From: Chara braunii
Taxonomy: Eukaryota > Streptophyta > Charophyceae > Charales > Characeae
NCBI GenBank assembly: GCA_003427395.1
Contig: BFEA01000013.1
Span: 4,147,826-4,200,320 of the forward strand
Direction of reading: 5' to 3'
Length of the DNA: 52,495 bases
The notes beneath the pieces are model-generated. The model ran no database searches. It was not told the DNA's origin and was given only the letters and a program-made list of their open reading frames with translations. Below, one piece after another: positions 1 through 10,696 of this stretch. The position numbers and the translations under genes are program-made. Every line of letters begins with the position of its first letter. Position 1 is the first letter of the stretch.

Positions 1-1135
1 CCCCCCCCCCGTGTTCTATTCGAACGCGGTAATTGGGGAAGTTGGTAGGCTGCTGTTTCTTTCAACTGTTTAAACTTTTGCTGTGTTTTTTTTTACTGAG
101 TAGCTGTAGGACTGTGACTGCTGCTGAGATCTGGCCAGCATGGACTGCTGCCACTAGAAAAGGGTAGGTGTTCAACCAACGGCACAAGACCACCCGGAAT
201 ACGGAAAACGGGCCAATGCGGCCCGGAGCCACGACAATGGCAGCCCTGCCAAAACAAAGATATGAGGAATGAGACTTCTCAGACCTCATATCCTAGGCAT
301 AAACAGATGGCCTGCAGACCCAGCAGGCCATCGGAGTCCGTTTCGCTGAAAAATAAAAAAACGGACTTCCTCAAACTATTCACCTCGAGATCGGACGACG
401 CCCGAAACAGGCAACTTAACCCAAATGGCGTCAGAATTAAAACAAACTTTGCAGAGGCCTTCCCTGTGATACAGTGAGGGGGACCACCAATTTTTGGATG
501 ATTATGAGGTTGTTTGGGGTAGGAAACACAGGCCTGTGTATTCCGATTTTTCATACTTAGCAAAAAAAACAGCAAAACGGCAAGTTGTCGTAATCTGCAA
601 ATCTGCAAATTCTGCGATTTTCTGCCAACTGTGTCTGCTGCAAAATCTGAGTTTTCTGCATATTAGCTGTAGGATAAAGTGCTGTAGACTGTGTTTGGCC
701 TCCGGGGTTAGGGAGTATGGCGGGCGACGAACCCGGACATTTGGGTTTGGGGACGACACGGGGCCAAGCCACCTCACACTTTCTTCACCTTCCACCTTCT
801 TCCTCCACCATCTCCGTCACCCATCCACCATAGCCAACCACCTTTCCATTGGCCCATGGTGCACACAGTCCCTCATGGTACTTGCTGGACTGGACTGGGA
901 CTGACTGGACTGCCCCGCTGACTGCTTGGGGACTCACTGCTAACCTACCGAAGTCGCACTGCAATAGTACTGCAGTTAGTCCACCACTTGGCTCACCACT
1001 TGCCCACTTGCCGACCTTCTAGAAGACTACAGCTAAGAATTCTAGACTTCACTAAGACTTCTATTTGACAGACCTACAGATCGAACCCCTACCACCTACG
1101 GACCTATGACAACCTACCAACTGTTTACGAATACA
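1..1135. other. Non-coding stretch, no gene recognised
   Basis: It opens with a C run. Short open frames on both strands show no domain, no codon pattern and no recognisable family. Around 870-920 there are CTGGA-type short repeats resembling the CTGGA-rich part of the family A LTR elsewhere in the window, but too short to assign. Confidence 0.5.
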
Positions 1136-1139
1136 CAGG

Positions 1140-1262
1140 TCACAGGTTCAACACTCGGGGTCTACACAGGTACTGTACACAGGTAGGGCAAGGTCTAGGG
1201 ATCGAGCCCTGGGATCTGCATCTGCTACTGCAAAGAGGTGAAACCGTTTCACTTGTGTGCTA
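1140..1262 (-). repeat. Possible LTR scrap related to family C
   Basis: Read on the minus strand, this piece follows the order seen just after the family C polypurine tract near 22850: AACGGTTTCAC, a TTTGCAG-like stretch, then CGATCCCTAGACCT and a GTAC-rich tail. The match is patchy and was made by eye, so it may be an old solo-LTR fragment or chance similarity in repeat-rich DNA. Confidence 0.35.
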
Positions 1263-1518
1263 TGAAAAAGAAAAAAACTGAAAAGTAAGGTCATAGTGTG
1301 TGCTGAATGAGCACCGCAAGTAGGGGATTCAATGATTCCACAATACCAACCTAGCTCTGTCAACTAGCTCTGTCAAACTTGACCTCTTTTTTTCAAAAGG
1401 GGGATAGACCCTAGCATTATTGTATCCATTAGGAATTGAGCTCATGATCTGTTTATCAACAGTTACATAGGTGTGCCATTCAGCCTCAGACCAGGCCACA
1501 TACATCAGCCATAAACCC

Positions 1519-1605
1519 TTTTTTTTTTTTTTTTTTTAAGAACATGCTCCAATTTATTCGTGGGGAGCAGCACGTGATGGGAATCGGGCCCAGCGTCCCA
1601 TATGA
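1519..1605 (-). repeat. SINE-like retroposon end with poly(A) tail
   Basis: The T run at 1519-1537 is an A tail when read on the minus strand. The body next to it contains GGGACGCTGGGCCCGATTCC followed by a GTGCTGCTCCCCAC motif. The same two motifs recur next to an A-rich tail at 35549-35705, and the first recurs alone at 35945-35970 and 36031-36056. The GGGCCCGATTCCC core resembles a decayed pol III B box. An A-tailed, 5'-truncated SINE is the simplest reading; no target-site duplication was identified. Confidence 0.5.
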
Positions 1606-1711
1606 AGACATGTACAAAACAATTTATGAACCAATTGACGTACCGGGGCCATTTACCCGGTTTCATAAACCCTAAAACATCTGAAACTATAATTTTTCAA
1701 AGTCAGTGCTG

Positions 1712-1925
1712 CACATAGATCTGTTGTTGGAAATTTTGAGAGCCACACCACATAGATCTGCTGTTGGAAAGTTTGAGAGCCGAAAGGCGGTCTGAATTCA
1801 GGTCAATTGAGTCCTTCATTGAGTCGCCCATTGCCCAAAAAAAAAAACTCATTTCATTTCTGCATTGAGTTGTCCATTGCGGCGATTGTGTTCTCAATTG
1901 AGTGCCATTGTTGAGAATTGAGTCA
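1712..1925. repeat. 37-base tandem repeat and CATTGAGT-rich stretch
   Basis: Two copies of a 37-base unit beginning CACATAGATCTG start at 1712 and 1749. The following 120 bases repeat ATTGAGT five times, often with CCATTG nearby. No function can be assigned. Confidence 0.6.
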
Positions 1926-1929
1926 AACA

Positions 1930-3110
1930 AGAGTCTAACCAACCAACATCACACCATGACTTGTTGACAACTCATGAGAGAGAAAGATGAGTGAGATGAA
2001 AACCCAAACAGGACAGCGATAAAAGTCAAGGTTAACAAAATAACGTGAAAGCACATCGAAAATGCCGTCAGGTACGTGGCAGAGCAAACTCGAAGAAACC
2101 TAGTTGGATAAGTGCAGTCATCTGGCCGTTCCCGACATGTTTCGGCTAGCGCCAGAAACCAACCAGCTTCAGAGGAGAAAGTTACCTTGAAGGAGATGAG
2201 AGAAACCGACAGCTTCGAAAAGATATATAATAGTGTATAGGCCGACAGTCCCATCCCATGTCCTGTCGAAAGAGTTCCAGAAACTTTTATTTTTCCCTAA
2301 TGTTCCTGAACGAAAAAGAAGATTTTTGTCGCGTCTTTCCAATCGAAAATCTCAATGGTATGTCGTCATTAAAGGGGTCACACACAGAAGTCCCACAGCC
2401 AGCTAGAAATCTTAAGAGGTTAAGTCTAGAAGGTCGGTATAGCCGAGGTGTAGATGAGATCAAGGGTTTGTGGTCAAGAAAGATGACCAAGTTCAGAAGA
2501 GGAGGTACTGTCAGCCAAGGGAGATAGAGTCTATGTCAGGAATCAGAAGCTTGAGTTCAGCACGGAAAGGAAGGGTCAGAGTGTGTCCTTTTGGTTCGAG
2601 GTTGAGAGTTCAAATATCAAGAGAGGCTGAAAAAACACAAGTTGGAAGGTTGAAGATCAAGGTGTCGATGAGATAGAGAGTTTATAATAAAGGGAAAGGG
2701 ACCTGGTTCAGAAAAAGGGGGAAGCACCGACGGTACAGAGTGGTAAATTCTACAGTTGAGATCAGACGATAGGAGCCAGTCGAGAGCAGAAGAGACCAGA
2801 GAATCCTTTGAGGTCACGAGATAGAAGACCAAGCGGGGCCAAAATACCTACTCTAAAAACAATTTCAGGAGGTTCCAAGTTCCTGGGAGAAGGATCAGAC
2901 GTTCGAATCCCCGTAGAAAAAAGATAGGAAGTAACGGACAGTAGGTAGGAAGTAACGGAGAGGGATCAAAGGTCTGAGTCCCTGCGGACAAATTGAGGGC
3001 TGGCAGAAAGACCGTAGAAATTTAGAAGAGGTATAGAAGATCGAGTACCGGACAGAAAAGGCAGGAGATCCAACATTCAAGGGTTGAGCAAAAAACGCTA
3101 AGGAGGGGTC
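1930..3110. other. Non-coding, purine-leaning stretch
   Basis: No gene recognised. From about 2400 to 3110 the plus strand is rich in AG, with short direct repeats such as AGGAAGTAACGGA near 2926 and 2948. Open frames of 60-100 codons here match nothing I know. Confidence 0.5.
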
Positions 3111-3850
3111 CTGTTAAGAAAAAAAAGAAGAGGGCCCATCTGGCCCAGATTTCATCCTGGAATTTGGTGAAGTTTGTGAGGGCCCTTGTAAACAATCAAA
3201 TGGGTAGTTGCGAAGTCGGAGTTCTGCTTGGAGTGCTACGAGAGTCAGACTGGCATGGACTCGGCACGAAGAGTGGGTGAAGATTCGATACAAGTGACAT
3301 GTTAAGTTATAACACCTTTCTTCTGCTGGGCCGGAGAGAAGGATCCATAATCCTGCAGCGACTGAAAGACTGATTCTCCTTGTTCTTCCAGCAGATTCTG
3401 ATTCCTGACAGTTGCATAACAGACGCCCGTAGGTTTGTGATCTCCTCCTCCGTTTATCCTTAGATTGCATCAGTGAACTCTCATGTGTTATTGTCTTCAT
3501 TAGTCTGAACCAGTTTGAGAGTGGAGTCATAGCAAGCAAAAAAATGTTAAAATCGTTTGAGCTTTCTATTCACCTGTACGATCGTCGTTGGAGTAAACTA
3601 CAAAAAGGGAGACGTTGTCAACTATCCTCATTCCATGAACCGCTAGACGGCGACGAGTATCAAGCCCTTCGATAAACTGCCATTCACTGTAAGGGCACAG
3701 TAAACATGCTAGTGCAGGGCTTGAATCTTCCCCGTGGGAATGACCTCGATATGTCTAAACACATTATCATTTGTTCTTATATATGCATGTCGTAAACTAA
3801 AATCGACGTACTCTGAGATCGTAGCAAACTTAATTGTCGTCCACTCCAAT
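3110..3850 (-). pseudogene. Reverse transcriptase remnant, C-terminal part (probably Penelope-like)
   Basis: Read on the minus strand from 3850, the frame gives HIEVIPTGKI. This matches the RT motif that usually reads GIPMGK in Penelope-like and related reverse transcriptases. It hits a stop at 3709-3711. One frame over it continues with CLLCPYSEW and then MRIVDNVSLFVVYS. That is the catalytic VDD motif with its second Asp changed to Asn (VDN at 3614-3622), so the enzyme would be dead. Further on, LLEEQGESVFQSLQDYGSF (about 3310-3400) and LRLRNYPFDCLQ look like thumb-region sequence. The piece begins exactly where the family A LTR ends. The missing front part with motif A lies at 34822-35060. 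RT identity is fairly secure; the Penelope assignment is inference from the motif style. Confidence 0.6.
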
Positions 3851-4161
3851 TGTGGTGGGCCCTCCGGGATGGCGGTCCGTCAGGGTGAGGACGGAGGGTT
3901 GACGGAGGAGGAGATGGAGATGCAGCTGGAAGGGACAACGCAGCTCTGACGTGGACTCGACACGCACATACTCCAAAATGTGCGGAATCAAGAATGACTC
4001 GAAAACAGACAACAGTTGGGGTATAGCCCCCTGGACTGGTACCGACAGTGGTATCGGGTAGGACTGGATTGGACTGGAACAGCACATGGTCTGTGGGGTC
4101 AGGCCACGGCCTGGTCCCACAGGCCGAACAGGCAAAAAGCCCAAGATAGAGGCCCGTTGCA
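3851..4161 (-). repeat. Family A 3' LTR of A1
   Basis: On the minus strand it runs from TGCAACGGGCC to CCCACCACA, about 311 bases with TG/CA ends. The same unit appears as 19617-19994 (plus) and 34533-34821 (minus). The boundaries come from the third copy, where one side is joined to a tRNA-Met primer-binding site and the other to unrelated DNA. The five bases outside this end are CCAAT (3846-3850). Confidence 0.75.
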
Positions 4162-5130
4162 CGATCCTCACACCTGTAGTGGATCGCAAGAGCCATAAAC
4201 ACGCTATCCGCAAAAGCAGCGGAACTCTGCAATAAAGAAAGCTCAGTAAATTAGGATGAGGAGCAAGCTTCATGCGGAGTCCATGCGATGCAGCCTGAGC
4301 TACATAATTTCAAATAAAAAGCAAATGTCAAGTATACACATCCTAACTAACAACGTAACGTGGAATGTAGCATTGGTACAATCCTAAAGTCCTGGAGGCA
4401 ATTGCCTCAATGCTGAAAGGAAAAAAGAGCAATATGTCATAAGTAATGTCATGTCGTTGAACCACTAAGAGTGGGATGGTCTCCGAGGGGGTGAATGCAG
4501 CCTAAGAATCGAAATTCCTAAGAGCAGTCACACACGAAGGTGGGATAGGTCATTAGGCTCAGGGTGAGGGAGTGGTAGCAAGGCAAAACCAATGACCCTA
4601 ACAGATAGACCATCAAGGCGGGTAATGCTCGACGAAAGGGTGGCAGCATGCAGGGTCGACCATGAAAGGGAAACTTGGAATAGGGTGGACATATGCCTAA
4701 CAGAAGGCATGGAATGGTCGACGCTAGGGTGATGAGGGATATAGTGGGTGAGGTAAACATGCACACAACTCACTGACTGGGGGAGGGAGCAAGATCTAGG
4801 CGTAGGGAAGCCAAGATAACGCTACGGTCCTAATGCCTATGCGATACCAAGGGAGACCCAACTCAGACAGACCCAGCTAAGTGAGAACCATCATGCGATA
4901 CATGCAAGGGAATGTACAAGGTAGGGTGGTGGCATGAGGGAGTCACGTCCAAAGTAGCTGAAGCCGATAAGGTAGCTGAAGTCCAGAAGGTGGTTGAAGT
5001 CGTCGAAGTGGTCGATGACGTCGGTGAAGTAGGAGTCTAGTCGATGTCGAAGCAGAGCCGCAAAACGCTGACATCCTGAAGAAGTTGATGATGGAGTACC
5101 TGGAGGTGTGAGTCAGAAGGAAAAAAATAG
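4162..5130 (-). other. A1 3' non-coding region between pol and LTR
   Basis: About 1 kb without coding potential, conserved along its whole length with 18600-19616 in A2. It is therefore a genuine part of family A rather than a later insertion. Pyrimidine runs ending in CAG followed by AG occur near its LTR end. Whether it carries packaging or splicing signals cannot be seen. Confidence 0.7.
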
Positions 5131-5800
5131 GTGATCAGAGTGTCAGTCGTCGAGACGCCGAGGGCGTCGACGAGTGCGCTGTGGACGCGCGGAGGCACTG
5201 GTCAGCTGCTGAAGAAAGGCCTCAAAGGGGGCGAGCTCGTCCTCAGCAATCTCCTCAGCCGGAGGAGGAGGAAGAGGGTCAGTTGGTTAAGTAGGAGCGG
5301 ATGTCTCAGCACGACGAGCACGGTCATATGCACGAGCCAACGTCCGAGTGTGCTCCAAGTGCTCGAGGGGTTCCCAAGCAGCCTCCTCATCAGGATAGTC
5401 CTTCCAATGCACAAGGTACTCGATGCGTGGAGGGGTATCGTCGGTAACTCGGCGAGATACGATGTCGAAAACAACGAACTCCTCGTGACCGTCCACCATG
5501 ATAGGTGGACGGCGCTCATAATGACGTCCAACGAAGCGCTCGGGCGGTTTGCGACAAGGACGCAGCAAGGAGATGTGGTAAGCATCGTGTACGCGAGCCT
5601 GACGAAGGTAATCAGGTTCGCACGGAAGTTGATCGAACTAGCGACAATATCAGAACTGACGGCCTGAAGGATGCGGCATGGACCGAAAAAGCGACGCCTT
5701 AACCTGCGAAGCGTATCCGCTTCCAGATGCAAGTGTTGTGCATCGACGAGCACATTGTCACTGACTTTGAATGGATGATCCATTCATGATCGGTTCGCTC
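5131..5800 (-). pseudogene. A1 integrase C-terminus and chromodomain
   Basis: The minus strand encodes FKVSDNVLVDAQHL, the integrase C-terminal part that precedes GPCRILQ. After a frame change comes a chromodomain with EYLVHWKDYPDEEAAWEPLE (about 5290-5570). The chromo aromatic residues Y, W and W are all present, and the spacing matches chromodomains of plant chromoviruses, which are thought to steer integration to marked chromatin. The domain itself is open here, while the A2 copy is broken by a one-base deletion. The upstream half is out of frame, so no complete polyprotein could be made. Confidence 0.85.
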
Positions 5801-5860
5801 GTGCGGCCATGCGAGTCTGGGAGTCGGCTAGACTCTCGTGTGCGCGCTTCATAATCGCCG

Positions 5861-6940
5861 TCATGTGGGCGATCCAATCGTCAAGCGCATGACAACGAGT
5901 GTTTGGGCGCAACTGCGATGGTCATAGAAAGTCCGCGGGTACGCGAGGGTGGTCGTCGAGGTTGCAGTAGAATGCCGACATCCCCGTGCCTGTGAAACGA
6001 CTTGGTTGTACGCAATCTCCGCGTGGGCTAAGTGTAAGTTCCATGGCTGGTCACCTCTCATAAACATTCAGAGGATATTGTCGAGAGTTTTATTGGTGAC
6101 CTCAGTCTGACCATCCATCAGAGGGTGGTAAGCCGATGAGAAGCGGAGCTGGGATCTGTACACCTCGGGTAGGCGTCGCCAGAATGTGTTGGTGAAGTGA
6201 GGGTCACGATTAGAGATGATGCTCTGAGGTTAGTAGTGATCTCTCATGACTCGGTCGAAGACGATGTCGGTGACCTCACGAGCGCTGATGGGATAGCGGC
6301 ACTGGACAAAACATGCACTCTTCATGAAGTGATCGACGACGACCAAGATAGCAGCATGACTGCGCTCAGTGGGTGGAAGAAGGGGACCAGCGAAATCCAT
6401 CGAGATGGACTGCCAACGACCCTCAGGTATGGGTAGGGGCTAAAGTAACCCATACGGAAGGTGGTTCGCATTGTTCACCTCCTGGCAGGTAGGACACTCT
6501 TGGATGTAGGTTTTGACAAAGTCATTGGACTTCAGCCAGATGTATAGGCGGCAAACACGCCAACGTCCAACGTCTTGTGGAAGCCCATATGACCGGTGGC
6601 TGCCTGGTCACAGAACTCTACTACGGGCCGGACATCGAGTTGTCCGGTGGAGGAAAAGCAAATACCTGGTTCCAGCTGACCAGATCTGCCATGCTAGTAC
6701 ACGAGACCATTGACACCGAAAGAGTATGAAGGAACAGTCTTGCCACTCTGCAGTGTCGTGGTACTGAGTGTGATATGCGTCGATCGCAGACTAGTCAACA
6801 GTGGTGGTGGAGATGGCAGCAAGATAAATGGGTTCCTGATCGTGATCAGGACGGCGGGACAAGGCATCGGCGACGCGGTTCATTTCACCCTTGATAAGCT
6901 GAGTGGTGAAACTGAACTCGGATAAATCACGACACTAGCG
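5861..6940 (-). pseudogene. A1 integrase, zinc-binding and catalytic core
   Basis: The minus strand shows the HHCC zinc-binding region (GHMGFH, then ECPTCQEV near 6470-6500). The core follows with the first catalytic Asp in SISMDFAGP (about 6390) and the Glu in HPLMDGQTE (about 6115). The second Asp is lost: the usual SDRD reads SNRD, with codon AAT at 6209-6211. Several stops and frameshifts break the frame. The enzyme would cut and join retroelement DNA, but this copy cannot be active. Compared with A2 it retains about 460 bases of the core that A2 has lost. Confidence 0.85.
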
Positions 6941-6943
6941 TGC

Positions 6944-7470
6944 CTATCGAGGGGAAAGCTTGGGCTTCGTGAGGAAAGCCTGGACAACTGAGTTGTCCAT
7001 GCGCACCGTGAAGGGCGGCCCGTGTAGATAATGACGCCAATGCCGAGTAGCATAAACTAATGCGAGAACCTCACGTTCATCGGCAGTGTAGTTTATCTCG
7101 GCAGGCAGTAGCTGACGGGAGTAGAAAGCGATCGGGCAATCCCTAACACGAGCCTCGACAGTCCCATCCTTCGCAATGGTCGGGGAGGAAGTAACGGAAG
7201 GACTGTCAGTGGAGGGAAGTGGTGGGAGGATAGGCGTCAGTCGAGAAGCAGTGTCAGCAAGACGGGGGGGGGGAAGGAGGAATATGGGGATAAGTTGAAT
7301 CAAGAAGAGAGAGAACCATCTGAGAGAGTACAACTCCTACTACAAAATCTGACGCATCAGTGGTGACGATGAAGGGACGGTCAAAATCGAGGAGGTGAAG
7401 AACCGGCGCACAAGTCATCGCCTTTTGAGGGCGCGAAAGGCATCCTTGCTGAGGGGTGTCCAAAACCACG
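6944..7470 (-). pseudogene. A1 RNase H with proline-rich insertion
   Basis: It starts with FIVTTDASDFVVGVVLSQ (near 7370) and ends with PIAFYSRQLLPAEINYTADE followed by ALVYATRHWRHYL and MDNSVVQAF. These are the RNase H landmarks of gypsy elements. In other families the first and second blocks are separated by a few residues. Here some 60 residues rich in Pro, Ser and Thr lie between them (about 7140-7340). A2 has the same insertion, so it is a family trait. The insert is partly out of frame. Confidence 0.8.
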
Positions 7471-8600
7471 GCGGGTTCTTCTGGAGGAGGGTGGACGTAA
7501 GGACGTAGGAATACCTAGCGCATCCCTGGATGAAATTACTATAGTAACTAGTGAGGCCTAGGAAACTGCGAAGCTGCTTGGCGGATGTGGGGACGGGCCA
7601 CTCCGCAATACCAGTGATCTTCGTGTCGTCCATGTGGAGACCCTGGTCAGACACATGATGTCCTAGGAGGTCCACTTTGCGATGGGCAAAGCGACACTTA
7701 CTGAGCTTGGCATAGAAGCCATGCTTGCATAAGCACTGTAGGACATCATGGATGTGTTTGAGATGGTCTTCTAAGGTATGATTGTAGACCAAGATATCGT
7801 CCAGGTATACGAGAACTTATTTTTCAAGGATGTCCCTGAAGATATCGTTCATCTCAGTCTGGAAGGTGGCGGGTGCATTGGTGAGGCCGAATGGCATCAC
7901 CATGAACTCGTAGTGGTCGAAACGCGACCGAAAGGCGGTCTTCGGCTGGTCCTCTGCGGCAAGGCGGATCTGGTGGTAACCGCTACGAAGATTGATCTTC
8001 TCGAAGAAGCGATTGCTTGCCGACGGTCAAACAACTCATCCACGCGAGGCATGAGATAGTTGTTCTTAACCATGCAACGGTTAAGGCCGCAGTAGTCAAT
8101 GTGGTGTTGAAGGGTTCCCTCCGCTTTGCGAGCAAAGAGGACAGGTGCACCCATAGGGGAGTTACTGGGTTTAATGAATCCCATTCGAAGAAGCTCCTCA
8201 AACTAACGCTTGAGTTCCGTCGCCTCCGGAATCGAGAGTCGGTAGGGTGCCTGTTGGTGTACACGATAGTCAGGCATGAGCTGAATCAAATGCTCAACAC
8301 CGCACATCAGAGGAATCCCGCTATATGAGAAATACGGGGGGAAACCATCGAGGTATTCTCGAATCAGATCACGAACAGCGGGCTCTAAGTCGGTCGTGAA
8401 CAGCGTGAGTTCCTCAACGTCTACGTCGGTACAAGACATATGTGTGGACTCAGCAATACGGCGTAGGGACCTGGGATGTCGAGGGGTAATCCGCAGGCTG
8501 GGGGATGGATGTAGAGATGGGAGCCGCAAAGATGGAGGGAGGGTCAGGGGGATCGGCCTCCAATGAGATGAGCTCAACCTCGGGACAGAGTGGATCATAG
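7415..8600 (-). pseudogene. A1 reverse transcriptase
   Basis: The minus strand gives [11 protein letters not shown], the fingers region, in one frame. [12 protein letters not shown] and the intact catalytic motif VYLDDILVY (YLDD codons at 7796-7807) follow, then the thumb-like GHHVSDQGLHMDD and LRSFLGLTSYYSNFIQGCAR. A stop lies three codons before VLVYLDD, and at least two frameshifts separate the blocks. This RT keeps its catalytic aspartates although its frame is broken, whereas the A2 copy has lost one. Confidence 0.85.
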
Positions 8601-8889
8601 TGAAGAAGATCCATGACGTTCACTAAGTGGATGGCCACCCGTGGGGGGTTTCAATCGCTCCCCACCGCAATGCCGGTCACAGCAGCCCATGCTGGCAGGC
8701 ACCCCACGTCCAACAAGGGGGGCGACAACACAGTCGTTGTCCACCCCTGCCCAGACGGGAGCACACGACTTCCCCTCCATCCGCTTCTCGCTCGGCAATT
8801 TCAAGCACTTCCTCCTGTCGTATGAAATGAGCAAACTGACAAGGAGAAGTGACGGCGATGTCTGGGTAGAACCCCGAGGAACAAGGGTC
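8601..8889 (-). pseudogene. A1 protease-RT linker
   Basis: Spacer between protease and RT. Translations such as LLVSLLISYDRRKCLK correspond to the same region of A2 (15520-15640), but no domain is recognised. The plus-strand frames here are antisense shadows. Confidence 0.5.
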
Positions 8890-9450
8890 CTAGGGAGGTA
8901 GGTCACGAGGGGTGTCGCCCGTGGTTCCAATCAAGGGGACTCGATGGGTCTGACCACACTTCGTTTTGAGAACGAGTGTTTCAGTCGTCCATTCGGCCTC
9001 TGTGCCACGGAACCGGCAAGACCAGGGAGTGGCAAGGATAAAGTCGTACCCAGTCTCCAGCACGTCGAAGTATGCAGAGGAATGGTAGTGCCGAGGCACC
9101 TCGGTACTATTCGGTGGTTGTAGGGTGAGGGAAAAGTGGAGGTAGAGCGTCGTCTGATCGAAGAAGCGCTGCGTCTTGTTATCTCCGAGGGTAACGGAGA
9201 TAGGAGAGCGAGACCCGGAGGTAGCTAGACGAGCTTCCTCAACCACGCGAGGGTGAATGAAATCTCCCTGCGAGCCGGAGTCCCATAAAGTGCGATACAC
9301 CCTCATAGATGTCCTCAAGCGGATAGGAATGATGGGGAGGGTGCGATCAGGGTCAGAGACCAGAGTGAGAAGACTACGCGGGACGTTCGTGTGTCTCGTG
9401 AGTCGCTCCTGGCGAGCGTGAAGAATGCTAAAATCCAGGAGAGATGACAA
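8890..9450 (-). pseudogene. A1 aspartic protease
   Basis: A 186-codon open frame on the minus strand carries the retroviral-type active site in TLWDSGSQGDFIHP (DSG at 9274-9282), followed by the flap region SPISVTLGDNKTQRF and the hydrophobic GYDFILATPW near the C-terminus. This enzyme would process the Gag-Pol polyprotein. The active-site triplet is canonical, while the A2 copy has DFG. It is one of the better preserved parts of A1. Confidence 0.85.
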
Positions 9451-9589
9451 ACGTCAGCGTGGGTCGCCAGTTGAGAGCTACAACGAGTTGTGCGAATGGC
9501 GTGACGCGTCAGAAGTTTCGGAGGGGAAGGACTAGGTGCGGTGGTCTGCTGCGAGGCAGACGGTACCTCGAAAGACGGCGAGGCAGAGG

Positions 9590-10450
9590 GAACTGCGTCT
9601 GTCATGTCATGAGGGTCCTCTGATGGGGTAGCCAAAGGGGCGAACCGCGACTTGGTGGTTGGGAAACCGGCTACGTGCAAGGCCTCAACGGTACACTGCA
9701 TCGTGGCTAGCTGGATGGGACTGGCCAGACGGGGCGAGGGGGGGACTGAGATCGACACTGACGAGAAATGTCAGCATAGTGTTGATCGAGGGCGGCATAG
9801 TATGGACACCGTGAGGAGGTGTGTCCATCCTTGCGGCAACGAAGGCAACCGCGACGGGCCTCGAGGGCGGCGTGCTCCTCCAGGGATAGAGCTCCATGAG
9901 GAGGGACGAAACCCTGCGGGAGGTCTATCTGAGAGACGCCGAACGTGTGGGCGTCAGCCTGAGCAACTCGACTGCGCACACGACCTATGGCGGGCCTCTC
10001 CATCTGCAAGCCGTCGGCAATCTGGACAGTCTCATCATCCAAGTGGTACTGGATGACATCCCGAAGCTCGATGTCCTCGGGGGCGTCCTCTAGGGTAGGG
10101 TCAAGCTTGGTCAGGGCGTCGTCGCAGTACTCGAGTGCATTGTAGCGCCGAGAGGAGGGAGCTCCGGTCTGAGCGGGGTGGCGGAAACGACCAGCAAAAG
10201 AGGAGCGGCCTCTGGTGGTACAGTGAGATTGGGAAGTAGCGGCTGGCGGCAAAGAGGATGGGGCAATGGAGAAATGACTGCACTTCCTCTGGTACTGGCG
10301 TGTGGCCTCGTATGCCTGACCCGCGGAAGAGAATGACCGCCTCCATAACTCCAAGCAGTAGTCGGTCAGGAGACTGATGAGGAACTGGTCTGTGAGGATG
10401 ACCAAGAGCGTTGACCGGAGCGTCGACCCAGCTGGAGCAAGAAGACGAAG
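9590..10450 (-). pseudogene. A1 gag, truncated at its N-terminus
   Basis: A 232-codon minus-strand frame (9707-10405) begins in the capsid part (LLTDYCLELWRRSF, QAYEATRQYQ). It ends with a nucleocapsid zinc knuckle, CLRCRKDGHTSSRC, which fits CX2CX4HX4C exactly (about 9808-9850). The first part of gag is missing because the sequence changes to the family B element at about 10450. The same protein is encoded on the plus strand in A2, twice. Gag would form the particle and bind RNA. Confidence 0.85.
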
Positions 10451-10696
10451 GGTACCATCCTTCCAAGCCCTGGCCTATCCCCGTACCCTGTGGATGTGCA
10501 CCTTTACCCTGGCACTTGCTGGCGTCGAGTTTGTCAGAGTCAGTCAGTTATATCTCCCTGTTACTTCTATCCAGGTCGATAGGACTTTGTAGATGTGGTC
10601 GTAGAGCCGTGAGTCCAACTCGAGTAGTGAGAAGAAGTACCCTAAATATAAGTCAACTTGGTGGATTTACGTGTTGAGGCGCGAAATCGTTGTTGA
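10451..10696 (+). other. Leader before the family B gag
   Basis: About 220 bases between the broken gag of A1 and the start of the plus-strand gag. It includes CCCTAAATATAAGTC, but no LTR and no primer-binding site are seen. The 5' LTR of the B element is therefore missing. Confidence 0.45.

Larger units (their letters stand above)
3851..10450 (-). mobile_element. Ty3/gypsy chromovirus, family A copy A1
   Basis: Read on the minus strand, the order is gag, protease, RT, RNase H, integrase, chromodomain, long 3' non-coding region and LTR. This is the standard layout of a plant chromovirus. The 5' end is cut within gag at about 10450, where a plus-strand gag of another family begins. Stops and frameshifts occur in every domain. 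The missing 5' LTR is probably the one at 34533-34821, because both outer flanks carry CCAAT. A2 at 13938-19994 is a second copy of the family in opposite orientation. Confidence 0.9.

Noticed and set aside
2900-2925. tRNA T-arm-like GTTCGAATCCCC
   Set aside because: The T-stem does not pair and no cloverleaf can be drawn around it.
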